Shown here piece by piece: positions 32,130-40,656 of a stretch of DNA of 55,047 nt (within the stretch, counting starts at the first letter, position 1; each line of letters opens with the position of its first letter). Both the position numbers and the translations under genes were made by a program. This DNA comes from Vicinamibacteria bacterium (GTDB lineage Bacteria; Acidobacteriota; Vicinamibacteria; Fen-336), in the NCBI GenBank assembly GCA_023701125.1, contig JAMPXO010000022.1, positions 1-55,047 of the forward strand. The letters run 5' to 3'. A model generated the notes under the pieces. That model did no database searches. It was not told the DNA's origin and saw only the letters and a program-made list of their open reading frames with translations.

Positions 32130-33643
32130 CCCGTCGTCGGGTTGAACAGGGTCAGCCAGCGCGGGGGCGTCGTCGGGATCTGGTCGTGGAAGCGCCAGCG
32201 TTTCGTGCCGCGGAGCAGGCGCACCGCGCGCTCGGCTTCGCTGGCCGGGCCGAGCAGCAGGCCGCGGTGCTCGCGGTCGCTCGATTCCAGCCGCGCGATC
32301 ACCGCCTGCGCGGCGCGGTCCGAGCCGCCGCCCAGGCACAGCGCGACCGCCGTGCACAGCGGGAACACCGCGATCGTGGGGTTGGCCGAGTCCGGCAGCG
32401 GCTGGACGTGCACGGAGACGAGGCCCTCGGGCCGGCGCAGCACGCCGGTGCCGCTGCCCTTGACCGCGAGCGAGTCGCCGAGCAGCCGCCAGGGCCGGGT
32501 GCGCTCGTCGACGGGGACCCTGCGGAACTGGTCGAGCACCGCCGGCCACGCGCCGGGCTCGGCCAGCAGCAGCACGTGGACCGAGCCCAGCGAGCGCTTT
32601 TGCAGCAGCGCCAGCGCCATCACGTCGCGGGTGCCCTCGTCCTCCTCGCGCAGGAAGGAGTTGACCCGCAGGCTGGCCACGTCGAAGGCGCCTGTCGGCA
32701 ACCGCTTCTGGCCGACGCCGGCGTCGATCAGGCCGCGCTCGGCGAGCAGGGCGACCGTGAGGTCGAGCCGCAACTGCGGCGCCGGTCGGGCCCGGCGCAG
32801 CGCCTCCAGGCTGGTGGCCTCGGGCCGCGACGCGCGCTCGAGCACGGCGTCGAGTGGCAGGCCCGCGTAGCGGTCCTCCCAGGGACCGACCGCAAGCCCG
32901 GTCGCCCTGATCGGCGCGAAGGCCTCGGGCAGTTCCGCGCGCCGCACGGACAGCTCGTCGAGCAGCCAGCTCGCCTCCAGCATCACGTCCTGCAGCGGCA
33001 GCGGAGCCACAGCTCCATCGAGGGCCGCCTCGTCCTCGCCGCGCGAGTCGAACGAGAAGCGGCCCTCGCGCTGGCCCAGCAGCGCCAGCACGGCTTCGCG
33101 GCCCGACCAGGGGGAGAAGTGGGCGCGGGTCACCGCGCCGCGATCGAGCTCGATCTCGGCCCGTCCGTCGGCGGACTGGGCGACCAGTCGCCCCGACAGC
33201 CGCGACTGCTCGAGGTGCTGCAGCAGGTCCCACACCGTGTAGGCGCCGAAGCGGCCCGACAGGCAGTTGTCGCCGCGATCGGGGCCGAGCAGGCGCTCGG
33301 CGCGGATCACCAACTCGTCGGCCGCGAACGGCTTGACCAGGTAGTCGTGACCGCCCGAGCGCAGGCCGCGGACGCGGTCCTCGGGACTGCTCGCGGAGGA
33401 CACGAACAGCACCGGGATGTCGCGGGTGGTGGCGTCCTGGCCGAGCTGGCTGGTGATCTCGAAGCCGGTCAGGCCGGGCATCAGCAGGTCGAGCACGATC
33501 AGCTCGGGCTGCTCGCGGGCCGCGATCGACACCGCCAGGTGGGCGTCGTCGGTGGTCATCACCGCGTGGCCCGCCTTCTGCAGGGTGGCGGCCGAGACGC
33601 GGAGCTGGATCGGCTCGTCGTCGACGACCAGGATGCGGGCCAT
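32126..33643 (-). CDS. Response regulator with PATAN/DUF4388 domain
   Basis: A 505-residue protein. The REC domain (2-120) has Asp52 in V-L-D-L-L-M-P and Lys in L-V-K-P-F. A DUF4388/PATAN domain follows (about 130-205; G-A-Y-T-V-W-D-L-L-Q-H-L-E-Q-S-R-L-S-G-R-L). The remaining 300 residues are not recognised; the end (L-L-R-G-T-K-R-W-R-F) has no known enzyme motif. ATG 33643 is chosen because it places V-D-D-E at the usual distance from the start. PATAN regulators are common in gliding or surface-associated bacteria; the partner kinase is not adjacent. Confidence 0.87.
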   Translation of the reverse strand: MARILVVDDEPIQLRVSAATLQKAGHAVMTTDDAHLAVSIAAREQPELIVLDLLMPGLTGFEITSQLGQDATTRDIPVLFVSSASSPEDRVRGLRSGGHDYLVKPFAADELVIRAERLLGPDRGDNCLSGRFGAYTVWDLLQHLEQSRLSGRLVAQSADGRAEIELDRGAVTRAHFSPWSGREAVLALLGQREGRFSFDSRGEDEAALDGAVAPLPLQDVMLEASWLLDELSVRRAELPEAFAPIRATGLAVGPWEDRYAGLPLDAVLERASRPEATSLEALRRARPAPQLRLDLTVALLAERGLIDAGVGQKRLPTGAFDVASLRVNSFLREEDEGTRDVMALALLQKRSLGSVHVLLLAEPGAWPAVLDQFRRVPVDERTRPWRLLGDSLAVKGSGTGVLRRPEGLVSVHVQPLPDSANPTIAVFPLCTAVALCLGGGSDRAAQAVIARLESSDREHRGLLLGPASEAERAVRLLRGTKRWRFHDQIPTTPPRWLTLFNPTTG

Positions 33644-33653
33644 GGCGGCGGCG

Positions 33654-35312
33654 CTAGCGCAGGCGCAGACGCAGCAGCACCGCGTCGTGGTCCGACGCAT
33701 GCGGTCCGTCTGCGCCCGGGCCCGGCGCGCCGAAGTCGACGTTGGCGTGCACGGGCAGGTACTCCGCCACCCGCGAGACCAGGGCCGCGTCGACCAGCAC
33801 GTAGTCGAGCACCTGGGCCAGGCCGTCGAACGTGTAGGTGAAGGCGCGGCCGCCCGCCGCGCGGGCGGTGAGGTCGACGAGGCGGCCGTCGGAGACGAGC
33901 CGAGCCAATGGCGGCGAGTCCTCGAAGTCGTTCAGGTCGCCGACCACGATCACCGACACGGTCGGGTCCGCCGCCTTCAGTTCTGCGGCCAGCGCGCGCA
34001 CGGCCTCGGCCTGGGCCAACCGCAGGTTCTCGTCGGTGCCCGTGCTCGAGTCCTGGGCCTTGAAGTGGTTGGCGATCAGCGCCAGCCGCTCGCCGCTGGC
34101 GATCACCGTCAACTGCACCACCAGCGGCGGGCGCGCGAACAGCGCGAAGCCGCTGCCGCTCGGGCAGGCGAGACCCGTGCCGGGGTCGGTGCCCGTGCAG
34201 CTCTGCCGCGGCTCGAACGCGCGCAGCTCCAGCCGCGCCGGGTTGTACAGCGCGCCGACGTCGATGCCGCGGCTGTCGGGGCCCTCGACCAGCACCGCGC
34301 GGTAACCCACGCCCGCCAGCTCGGGCTGGTTGGCGAGGTCCTGCAGCACCTCGATCTTCTCGGCCTCGGCGACCGCCAGCAGGTCGGGCAGCCCGAGCGA
34401 CGTCGCGATCGAGCGGGCCCGCCGCGCGAGCCCCGCCGCGTAGTCGCCGGCCGACACCACTTCATCGCTCTTGCCGGGGTCGTCGACCGCGTCGAGCAGG
34501 TTCTCGAGGTTCCAGGCGGCGATCGCCAGCGGGTCGCCGGTGGCGGCGGCGTTCTGCGCAGGAGTGATCCCGCTCTTCTCGACCAGCGGCGTGCGTCCCG
34601 CCGGCAGCAGCAGCTTCCAGGCGCCGTACGTGTACCCGAGCACGCCGCTCGTGTCGGAGACGCGGTCGCCGTGGTCGAGTGCCAACCAGCTCGCGGGCGC
34701 CGCCAGGCCCAGCTTGCGCGGGTCGTCGCCGCCGCGGAACAGGCGCTCGAGGCCCGCGCTCTCGGGCATCGCCCAGGCTTCGCCGTAGTGGTTGGTGGCG
34801 GCCACGACCCGCAGCCGGGGCGGGGCCACGAGCATGCCCTCGCGAGCCTCGAGGTACGCGACCGCGGCCGCGGTGTCGGCGGGCACGTCGAGCGTCGCCA
34901 CCTCCAGCACGCCCGGGAACGCGCCGCTGTCGGTCAGCGACTCGAACTCGAGGCCGGTGAGGCCGAACGACTCGACGACCCGGCCCACGACCGTCACCCG
35001 GTGGCCGACGGGCACGGCCGGCCGCCGGCTGCCCGTGGCGACGAAGAGCGCGTTGCTGGTGGCCGGGTCGGTGTCGCAGCTCGGGTCCTGGACGAAGAAG
35101 CCCTGCAGCGAGGTCGCCGTGAAGTCCGCGGTGACGACGCCGGCGGTGGTGACCCGGCTGCCCTGCAGGGTGGAGGTGGCGGCCGTGCCCTGGATCGCGC
35201 ACGGCGTCTGGGCCTCGGCGACGCCCGCGAGTGCGACCAGCAGGACCACGAGCGCGCTCCGCCCGTGCGGGGTGGGCAGCGCGTCGTGGGTCGCGGGTCG
35301 CGTCATCGTCAC
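33654..35312 (-). CDS. Secreted endonuclease/exonuclease/phosphatase-family nuclease (ExeM/NucH-like)
   Basis: A 552-residue exported protein. A signal peptide (to about residue 35, L-L-V-A-L-A-G-V-A-E-A-Q) precedes an N-terminal OB-like region (about 36-240) and an EEP catalytic domain. That domain has W-N-L-E-N-L, A-E-A-E-K-I-E-V, N-H-F-K-A-Q-D, V-V-G-D-L-N-D-F-E-D and S-D-H-D-A-V. These are the metal and His/Asp residues of DNase I-type enzymes, so it probably degrades extracellular DNA. GTG 35312 or ATG 35306 are both possible starts; the gene lies about 8-14 nt after the DHS-like gene. Confidence 0.88.
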   Translation of the reverse strand: MTMTRPATHDALPTPHGRSALVVLLVALAGVAEAQTPCAIQGTAATSTLQGSRVTTAGVVTADFTATSLQGFFVQDPSCDTDPATSNALFVATGSRRPAVPVGHRVTVVGRVVESFGLTGLEFESLTDSGAFPGVLEVATLDVPADTAAAVAYLEAREGMLVAPPRLRVVAATNHYGEAWAMPESAGLERLFRGGDDPRKLGLAAPASWLALDHGDRVSDTSGVLGYTYGAWKLLLPAGRTPLVEKSGITPAQNAAATGDPLAIAAWNLENLLDAVDDPGKSDEVVSAGDYAAGLARRARSIATSLGLPDLLAVAEAEKIEVLQDLANQPELAGVGYRAVLVEGPDSRGIDVGALYNPARLELRAFEPRQSCTGTDPGTGLACPSGSGFALFARPPLVVQLTVIASGERLALIANHFKAQDSSTGTDENLRLAQAEAVRALAAELKAADPTVSVIVVGDLNDFEDSPPLARLVSDGRLVDLTARAAGGRAFTYTFDGLAQVLDYVLVDAALVSRVAEYLPVHANVDFGAPGPGADGPHASDHDAVLLRLRLR

Positions 35313-35319
35313 GGCGAGC

Positions 35320-36384
35320 CTAGCGGCGGCCCGTCTCCTCCAGAACGCCCATCATCAGCAGCGGCCACACGGTGGTGGCGTCGGCGTAGACCTCCGCGAA
35401 ACGGCCACCCTCCGACGGGGGCACGAACTTGCCCCAGCTCACGCCTTCCGAGTACGTGCAGCCCGACAGCCCGCCCCAGTGCACCGGCTCGGGGCAGATG
35501 CGCACGGCGTAACTGTAGCGCGGCGGCACCAGGTCGAGGCCCAGGCGGTGGTTGGTGATGTCGACGTAGGGGCCGACCTCCTGCGCCCAGTTGCGGGGCA
35601 CGCCGCCGCCGATCGTGAAGATGCCGAGCTTCTTCGCGTCGAGCGCGAAGCGGGCGAAGCTCGACAGGTCGCGATACGGGTTGTAGCGGGGCAGGAAGTC
35701 GAAGACTTCTTTCGCGTCCTTCGGCTTGCCGCCCTTGAGCGCCAGCCGCATCGCCCAGGTCGACAGGTCGAGGCCCAGCTCCGAGTCCGTGAACGCGGGC
35801 ACGTAGACCGGCACGCCCTTCAGGTACGCGCTGCGCAGCACGCCCTGGCCGTGCGGGTCCTCCGACAGCATCTTGCCGAGCGCCTTGCAGATGACCTCGG
35901 ACGACAACTCCCGCTCGCCCTCCAGCGTGGCCAGCGTCTTCGAGGTGAACTCCTCGACGTAGTTGAGATTCGACTCCATCTCGAGCGTGTCGTAGACGCG
36001 GTTGTAGCCCTTGTCGAACAGCTCCTCGTCCGACATCCGCGGGTCGTGCCGGTAGTGGACCAGGCCGACGGCCTCGGACATGCCGTGGGCCATCAGCGCG
36101 CCGGTCGAGACCACGGCCTGCACCATGTCGGCGTCGATCATCTTCTGGATGACCTTGCCCATCTTGGCGATCGTCATCGCGCCGGACAGGGTCAGCACCA
36201 CCTTGCAGTCGGGGTCCTGGACCATCGCGGTGGTGACGTCGAGCGCCTCGCCCAGCGAGCGGCCGCTGAAGGCGGTGCGCGACATGCCCTTCAGCAGGCC
36301 GGCGAACGAGGTCACCTTGTCGAGGTCGAGGCTCTCCAGGGCGACGAGGCCGTCGTGGCGGCCGTCGTGGAAGTCGCGATGCAT
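35320..36384 (-). CDS. Deoxyhypusine-synthase-like enzyme
   Basis: A 354-residue protein of the DHS superfamily: L-T-L-S-G-A-M-T, V-S-T-G-A-L-M-A-H-G, I-G-G-G-V-P-R-N-W, T-N-H-R-L-G and S-G-C-T-Y-S-E-G-V-S-W-G-K-F. The last holds the Lys (about residue 319) that forms the aminobutyl intermediate from spermidine. Bacteria lack eIF5A, so bacterial homologues are thought to act on small polyamines (for example making homospermidine) or on unknown acceptors. No other polyamine gene is nearby. ATG 36384; a TACCAT box ends 5 nt upstream, possibly leaderless. Confidence 0.88.
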   Translation of the reverse strand: MHRDFHDGRHDGLVALESLDLDKVTSFAGLLKGMSRTAFSGRSLGEALDVTTAMVQDPDCKVVLTLSGAMTIAKMGKVIQKMIDADMVQAVVSTGALMAHGMSEAVGLVHYRHDPRMSDEELFDKGYNRVYDTLEMESNLNYVEEFTSKTLATLEGERELSSEVICKALGKMLSEDPHGQGVLRSAYLKGVPVYVPAFTDSELGLDLSTWAMRLALKGGKPKDAKEVFDFLPRYNPYRDLSSFARFALDAKKLGIFTIGGGVPRNWAQEVGPYVDITNHRLGLDLVPPRYSYAVRICPEPVHWGGLSGCTYSEGVSWGKFVPPSEGGRFAEVYADATTVWPLLMMGVLEETGRR

Positions 36385-36432
36385 GCCTGCATGGTAACGC
36401 GCGCGGCCTGCGCCGCCGAAGCCGCGCGCCGC

Positions 36433-38460
36433 CTACGGCAAATAGAGCCGGATGCGCCCGTCCTGCATCACGGCGGCGAGGCCCACGGGCGGCAGCGCGA
36501 CGCCGATGCAGGCCTCGCCGCTGGCCGCCCACGCGGTCGTGGCGGCGGGCGGCGTCGCGCGCAGGTCCCACAGCGCCACGCCGTTCTCCCCGTTCGCGAT
36601 CGCCAGCAGGCCGTCGGCCAGGGCCAGGCCCGAGGCCGGCCGCCGGGCCAGGCCGAGGCGGGCCACCGTGGCGCGGCTCTCCAGGTCGAACACGAACACG
36701 TCGCGGTCCTGGCTGGCGACCGCGATCCAGTGGCTGACGGCGTCGCCGACGATCTGCGCGATCGCTCCTTCCGGTCCGCGCAGCGTCGCCAGCAGCCGCC
36801 GCGATCGGGCGTCGAGCACGCGCAGCACGCGGTTGGCGTGGCCGCTGACCAGCTCGTCGCCGATCCAGCACAGCGCGGTCACCGGCGCCGGCTGGCGCAG
36901 CAGCTCGCGGCGCGCTTCGCCGTCACGAGCTTCGGCCAGATCCCACAGCTTGATCGTCGCGTCGAGCCCGCCGCTCGCCAGCGTCGAGCCGTCGGGCGCG
37001 AACGCGAGCGCGGGCACCGAGGCGTCGTGGCGCAGCTTGCACGGCAGCTCGCCGGCCGCCGCCAGGTCCCAGAGGTGGACCGAGCCGTCGACGTGACCCG
37101 AGGCCAGCAGTCGCCCGTCGGCCGACGTGGCGAGGCCGACCGCCAGCGCCTCGTGGCCGCTGCGGCGGTGCATCTCGGTGCGCAGGATCGCGACCCGCTC
37201 GCGGCGGGCCAGGTCCCACACGCGCAGGGCGCCGTCCGCGCCCGAGAGCACCAGCCGCACGCCGTCCGCGCACAGCAGCGCGGCGTGGGCGGCCGGCGGC
37301 TCGCCGAAGGCGACGGCCTGGCGCATCGCGCTGGCCTGGCGCGGCCGCGGCAGCGCAGGCTTCGGCGGCGGGACCGGGCTGGGGTCGGGAGCCGCGACGG
37401 GCAGCGCGGGCGTGCTGACCCGCACGGTCGGCGCCTCGTCCATCAGCTCCTCGATCTGGTCGACCAGGCCCGCCGCCTCGTGGCCCGCGGGTTCGAGGTT
37501 CTGCGCGCGGCGGGCCGCGGCCAGCGCGCCGTCGAGGGTGCCGGCGGCCAGCAGTCGCTGGGCGTCGGCGAGCGCCTGCCGCGCCATCGCCGCGCGGTCT
37601 TCCGCCGACAGCGCCGGCTCCACGGGCGCCGAGAGCTGCGCGGCCAGCGCCAGCGCCGCGGCCATCTCCGCCATGTCGAGGAAGCGCTCGTCCGGGACCT
37701 TGCGCAGCGCGCGTTCGATCACCGCGGCGACCGGCTCCGGCGCGCCGAGGACCTCGCGCGACGGCGGCAGGAACGGTTCGTGCACGATCTTGTAGGCGAG
37801 CGAGGCGACCGACTCCGCCACGAACGGGCAGCGCCCGACCAGCAGTTCGTGGAGCACGACCCCGGCGGCCCACATGTCCGCGCGCAGGTCGACCTTGCCC
37901 TCGCGCAGCGCCTCGGGGCTCATGTACGACGGCGTGCCGAGCACCAGCCCGGTCTGGGTCAGGTGCGAGTCGCGCAGGCGGGCGATGCCGAAGTCGACCA
38001 GCTTGACGCCGCCGTCGCCCGTCAGCCGGATGTTGGCCGGCTTGACGTCGCGGTGGATCACGCCGCGCTTGTGGGCGAAGTCGAGGGCGCGGCAGACGTC
38101 GACCATCAGCCGCAGCTTGTGGCCGAGCGAGAGCTGCCGGCGCTCGATGGCCTGGGCGAGGTCGACGCCGTCGAGCAGCTCCATGGCGATGAACGGGCCC
38201 TCGCGGCCGGCGTCGCCGAGCTCGTAGACCGTGACGATGGCCGGGTGGGTGAGGCGGGCCGCGGCCCGCGCCTCGCGCTCGAAGCGGGCGATCGCGTCGG
38301 CGCGGTCGAGCAGCGCCGGCGACAGCAGCTTCAGCGCGACCGGGCGATCGAGGCTCTGGTCGTGGGCTTCGTACACCGTGCCCATCGCCCCGCTGCCGAG
38401 CACCGCGCGCAGCTCGTACTTGCCGAGCGCCCGGGGCAGCGACCGCGGGGCTACGCTCAC
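36433..38460 (-). CDS. Ser/Thr kinase with C-terminal WD40 repeats
   Basis: A 675-residue soluble protein. The PknB-type kinase is residues 14-270: G-S-G-A-M-G loop (22-27), Lys44, catalytic Asp138 in H-R-D-V-K, DFG 156-158. A helical and Pro-rich linker (about 290-395) leads to a WD40-like propeller (about 400-675; L-R-V-W-D-L-A-R-R, V-H-L-W-D-L-A, I-K-L-W-D-L-A-E). No TM helix is seen. GTG 38460 overlaps the stop of RNase D. The propeller suggests substrate or partner recognition. Confidence 0.92.
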   Translation of the reverse strand: MSVAPRSLPRALGKYELRAVLGSGAMGTVYEAHDQSLDRPVALKLLSPALLDRADAIARFEREARAAARLTHPAIVTVYELGDAGREGPFIAMELLDGVDLAQAIERRQLSLGHKLRLMVDVCRALDFAHKRGVIHRDVKPANIRLTGDGGVKLVDFGIARLRDSHLTQTGLVLGTPSYMSPEALREGKVDLRADMWAAGVVLHELLVGRCPFVAESVASLAYKIVHEPFLPPSREVLGAPEPVAAVIERALRKVPDERFLDMAEMAAALALAAQLSAPVEPALSAEDRAAMARQALADAQRLLAAGTLDGALAAARRAQNLEPAGHEAAGLVDQIEELMDEAPTVRVSTPALPVAAPDPSPVPPPKPALPRPRQASAMRQAVAFGEPPAAHAALLCADGVRLVLSGADGALRVWDLARRERVAILRTEMHRRSGHEALAVGLATSADGRLLASGHVDGSVHLWDLAAAGELPCKLRHDASVPALAFAPDGSTLASGGLDATIKLWDLAEARDGEARRELLRQPAPVTALCWIGDELVSGHANRVLRVLDARSRRLLATLRGPEGAIAQIVGDAVSHWIAVASQDRDVFVFDLESRATVARLGLARRPASGLALADGLLAIANGENGVALWDLRATPPAATTAWAASGEACIGVALPPVGLAAVMQDGRIRLYLP

Positions 38461-39602
38461 GGCGTGGCCCGCACCACCGCCAGCAGCTCTTCGCCGAACG
38501 CGGCGACTCGCCAGCGCCGCAGGCCGTCGATCGTTGCCAACGCCTCGAGGTCGCGCGGCGCGGCCTCGGCCACCCGCTCCAGCAGCCGCTGCGGCAGCAG
38601 CACCGAGACGTCGGGCAGGCCCAGCTCCGCCGAGCGCTTCTGGCGCCAGGCGCGCAGGACATCGATCCGGCGCTCGGTTTCCTCCGCCACCAGGTGGCGG
38701 GGCTGGCGCGGGAAGCGCGGCAGCTCCGGCTCGGCCAGGGCGAGCGCGCGCTCGACGCCGGCGAGCAGCGCGGGCACCTCGGCCTGCAGGCGGGGCAGCA
38801 GGCCGCGGTGGCGGCGCAGGTCGTCGCGGCTGCGCGGCGGCGTGGTGGCGATCTCCAGCAGCGTCTCGTTGCCGACGATCTTGAAGGTCGGCACGTCGCG
38901 CCGCTCCGCGATGCCCTCGCGCCAGCGCCAGGCCTCGCCCAGCACGGCCAGCGCCCGCGGCGGCAGCTTGCCCGCGCCCTTGATCCGCATGAAGGCGTCG
39001 GGCTCGGGCCCGCCACGGGCCGGCGCCATCGCCGCCACGGCCGCGCTCTCCTCCTCCCACCACTCGTGGCGACCCAGCTCGTGCAGCCGCGCCGCGAAGC
39101 GGTCCTCCAGGTCGAGCAGGTAGAGCACGTCCTTCAGCGCGTAGGCCTCCTGCTCGGGGCGCAGCGGGCGCACCGACCAGTCGTCCTTCTGGTGGGCCTT
39201 CGACAGCGTCGCCCCCAGCTCGTCGCGCACGCAGGCGAGCAGGCCGATCTCGGTGCGGCCCAGGAAGCGCGCCGCCAGCATGGTGTCGCCCATGTTGGGG
39301 AAGGCGAAACCGAAGTCGCGCTTCAGCGTCGTCACGTCGTGGTCCGACCCGTGCAGCACCTTGCGCACGCCGGGATCGCCGACGACCGCCGCCAGCGCCG
39401 ACAGGTCGGGCACGGCGATCGGGTCGATCAGCACCGCCTCGCCACGGTCGGTCGCGAGCTGCAGCAGGCAGGTGCGGCCCGCGTAGTGGTGCAGGCCGTC
39501 GGCCTCGCTGTCGAGGCCGATCCGGCGCACGGCCGCGAGGGTAGCGACGAACGCCTGCAGGTCACTGGCGGTGCGCAGCCAGCGGGCGGGTGACGTGGTC
39601 AT
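38457..39602 (-). CDS. rnd: Ribonuclease D
   Basis: A 381-residue protein. The DEDD exonuclease domain comes first (G-L-D-S-E-A-D, H-G-S-D-H-D at the second Asp, and Y-A-L-K-D-V-L-Y-L with the last Tyr/Asp). An HRDC-like region follows (D-A-F-M-R-I-K-G-A-G-K-L). It trims 3' ends of tRNA precursors and other structured RNAs. ATG 39602 has CAGGAG 8 nt upstream and a TAGACT -10 box at 39637-39642 (minus). It overlaps the WD40 kinase gene, an odd partner. Confidence 0.94.
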   Translation of the reverse strand: MTTSPARWLRTASDLQAFVATLAAVRRIGLDSEADGLHHYAGRTCLLQLATDRGEAVLIDPIAVPDLSALAAVVGDPGVRKVLHGSDHDVTTLKRDFGFAFPNMGDTMLAARFLGRTEIGLLACVRDELGATLSKAHQKDDWSVRPLRPEQEAYALKDVLYLLDLEDRFAARLHELGRHEWWEEESAAVAAMAPARGGPEPDAFMRIKGAGKLPPRALAVLGEAWRWREGIAERRDVPTFKIVGNETLLEIATTPPRSRDDLRRHRGLLPRLQAEVPALLAGVERALALAEPELPRFPRQPRHLVAEETERRIDVLRAWRQKRSAELGLPDVSVLLPQRLLERVAEAAPRDLEALATIDGLRRWRVAAFGEELLAVVRATP

Positions 39603-39636
39603 GGTTGGCGCTCCTGGTGCTGCGGCATCGGCGCGG

Positions 39637-39642
39637 AGTCTA
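39637..39642 (-). promoter_or_regulatory. -10 box TAGACT for rnd
   Basis: TAGACT on the minus strand, 34 nt before ATG 39602, with a proper Shine-Dalgarno (CAGGAG at 39611-39616) in the resulting leader of about 28 nt. It contrasts with the near-leaderless promoters elsewhere in the window. Confidence 0.4.
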
Positions 39643-39653
39643 GCGCGCCCGCC

Positions 39654-40619
39654 TCAGGGCGCCCCGAGCGCGGGAGCCAGCCCGTGGGCGCGCTGGGCGC
39701 GGGCCCAGGCGGCGTCGATGCGCGGTGCCAGCCAGGCCGCGCACGGCGCCAGCGCGGCGCCGGCCAGCAGGTCGGCCACGAAGTGGTGGCGAAGGTAGAC
39801 GGTAGCGACCAGCAGGCCGAGCACGAACGGCGCGATCAGCCACGCCAGCGGCCGCAGGAAGCGCGCGGCGTAGTAGAGCGAGAGCAGCGAGATCGCCGTG
39901 TGCAGCGAGGGGAAAGCCGCCCGCGAGTCGGTCGGCAGCAGCGCCATCGCACCCGCGGCCGCGTGCGAGAGGGTGTAGCCCCCGAGGTCGACCGAGTAGC
40001 GGCCCGCCAGCGCGACCCACGGCGGGCGGGCCGGGAACGCGACGTAGAGCGCGTAGCCGAAGAAGAAGCAGAGCACGATGCCGAAGGTCGCGGTCCGCAT
40101 CTCGCGCAGCCGGCCGCGCAGCAGCAGGGCCAGCGGCACCAGCGGCGCGATCCAGCCGAAGCTCCAGTAGCAGAGGTTCATCAGCTCGGTCAGCCCCGGG
40201 CTGACGAAACGTTCCGCCCACACGGTCGGTTGCACCCCGAACAGCGCTTGATCGAAGGCGGCCAGCGCCGGGTGGATGTCGGCGTCGCGGACGAAGCCGA
40301 GGGTGTCGTGCAGGTTCGTGTAGACCAGCACGCAGGCGACGAAGGGCAGCAGCTCGCGGGCCAGCAGCGTGACGCGCGCGCCCGGCCACTGCCGCAGCAG
40401 CAGGCGCAGCAGCAGCAGCAGGGCGAGGGTGAAGGCGAGCCGCGAAACCGCCGAGGCGTAGACGCCGCCGCGGGCGATCGCCTGGCCGCGGGTGGAGGCG
40501 TCGGCGGCCAGCGTGTACCAGGTCGTGGGGACCAGGAACACGAGCGCCAGCCACTCCTCGGGTCGCAGCCGAAGCAACTGCCGCGCGAAGTCGGGAAGCG
40601 GCGGCTCGGTGTCGGTCAG
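39654..40619 (-). CDS. PAP2-superfamily membrane phosphatase/transferase, probable CTG start
   Basis: A 321-residue polytopic protein if begun at CTG 40619. The signature is A-R-P-P-W (first motif), F-P-S-L-H-T-A-I-S (PSxH) and Y-L-R-H-H-F-V-A-D-L-L-A-G, as in PAP2 and inositol-phosphorylceramide-synthase-like enzymes. It probably works on lipid phosphates at the outer membrane face. GGGAGGAG sits 5 nt before the CTG. The next candidate, ATG 40658, has no Shine-Dalgarno and would overlap the start of the divergent GT39 gene. Distinguishing phosphatase from phosphotransferase is not possible. Confidence 0.87.
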   Translation of the reverse strand: MTDTEPPLPDFARQLLRLRPEEWLALVFLVPTTWYTLAADASTRGQAIARGGVYASAVSRLAFTLALLLLLRLLLRQWPGARVTLLARELLPFVACVLVYTNLHDTLGFVRDADIHPALAAFDQALFGVQPTVWAERFVSPGLTELMNLCYWSFGWIAPLVPLALLLRGRLREMRTATFGIVLCFFFGYALYVAFPARPPWVALAGRYSVDLGGYTLSHAAAGAMALLPTDSRAAFPSLHTAISLLSLYYAARFLRPLAWLIAPFVLGLLVATVYLRHHFVADLLAGAALAPCAAWLAPRIDAAWARAQRAHGLAPALGAP

Positions 40620-40656
40620 GGATGCTCCTCCCGGAGGGCGCGGCCGGAAACGGTCC

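Noticed and set aside
35317-35322. TAGGCT as a -10 box before the nuclease gene
   Set aside because: The TAG is the stop of the DHS-like gene; likely co-transcription.
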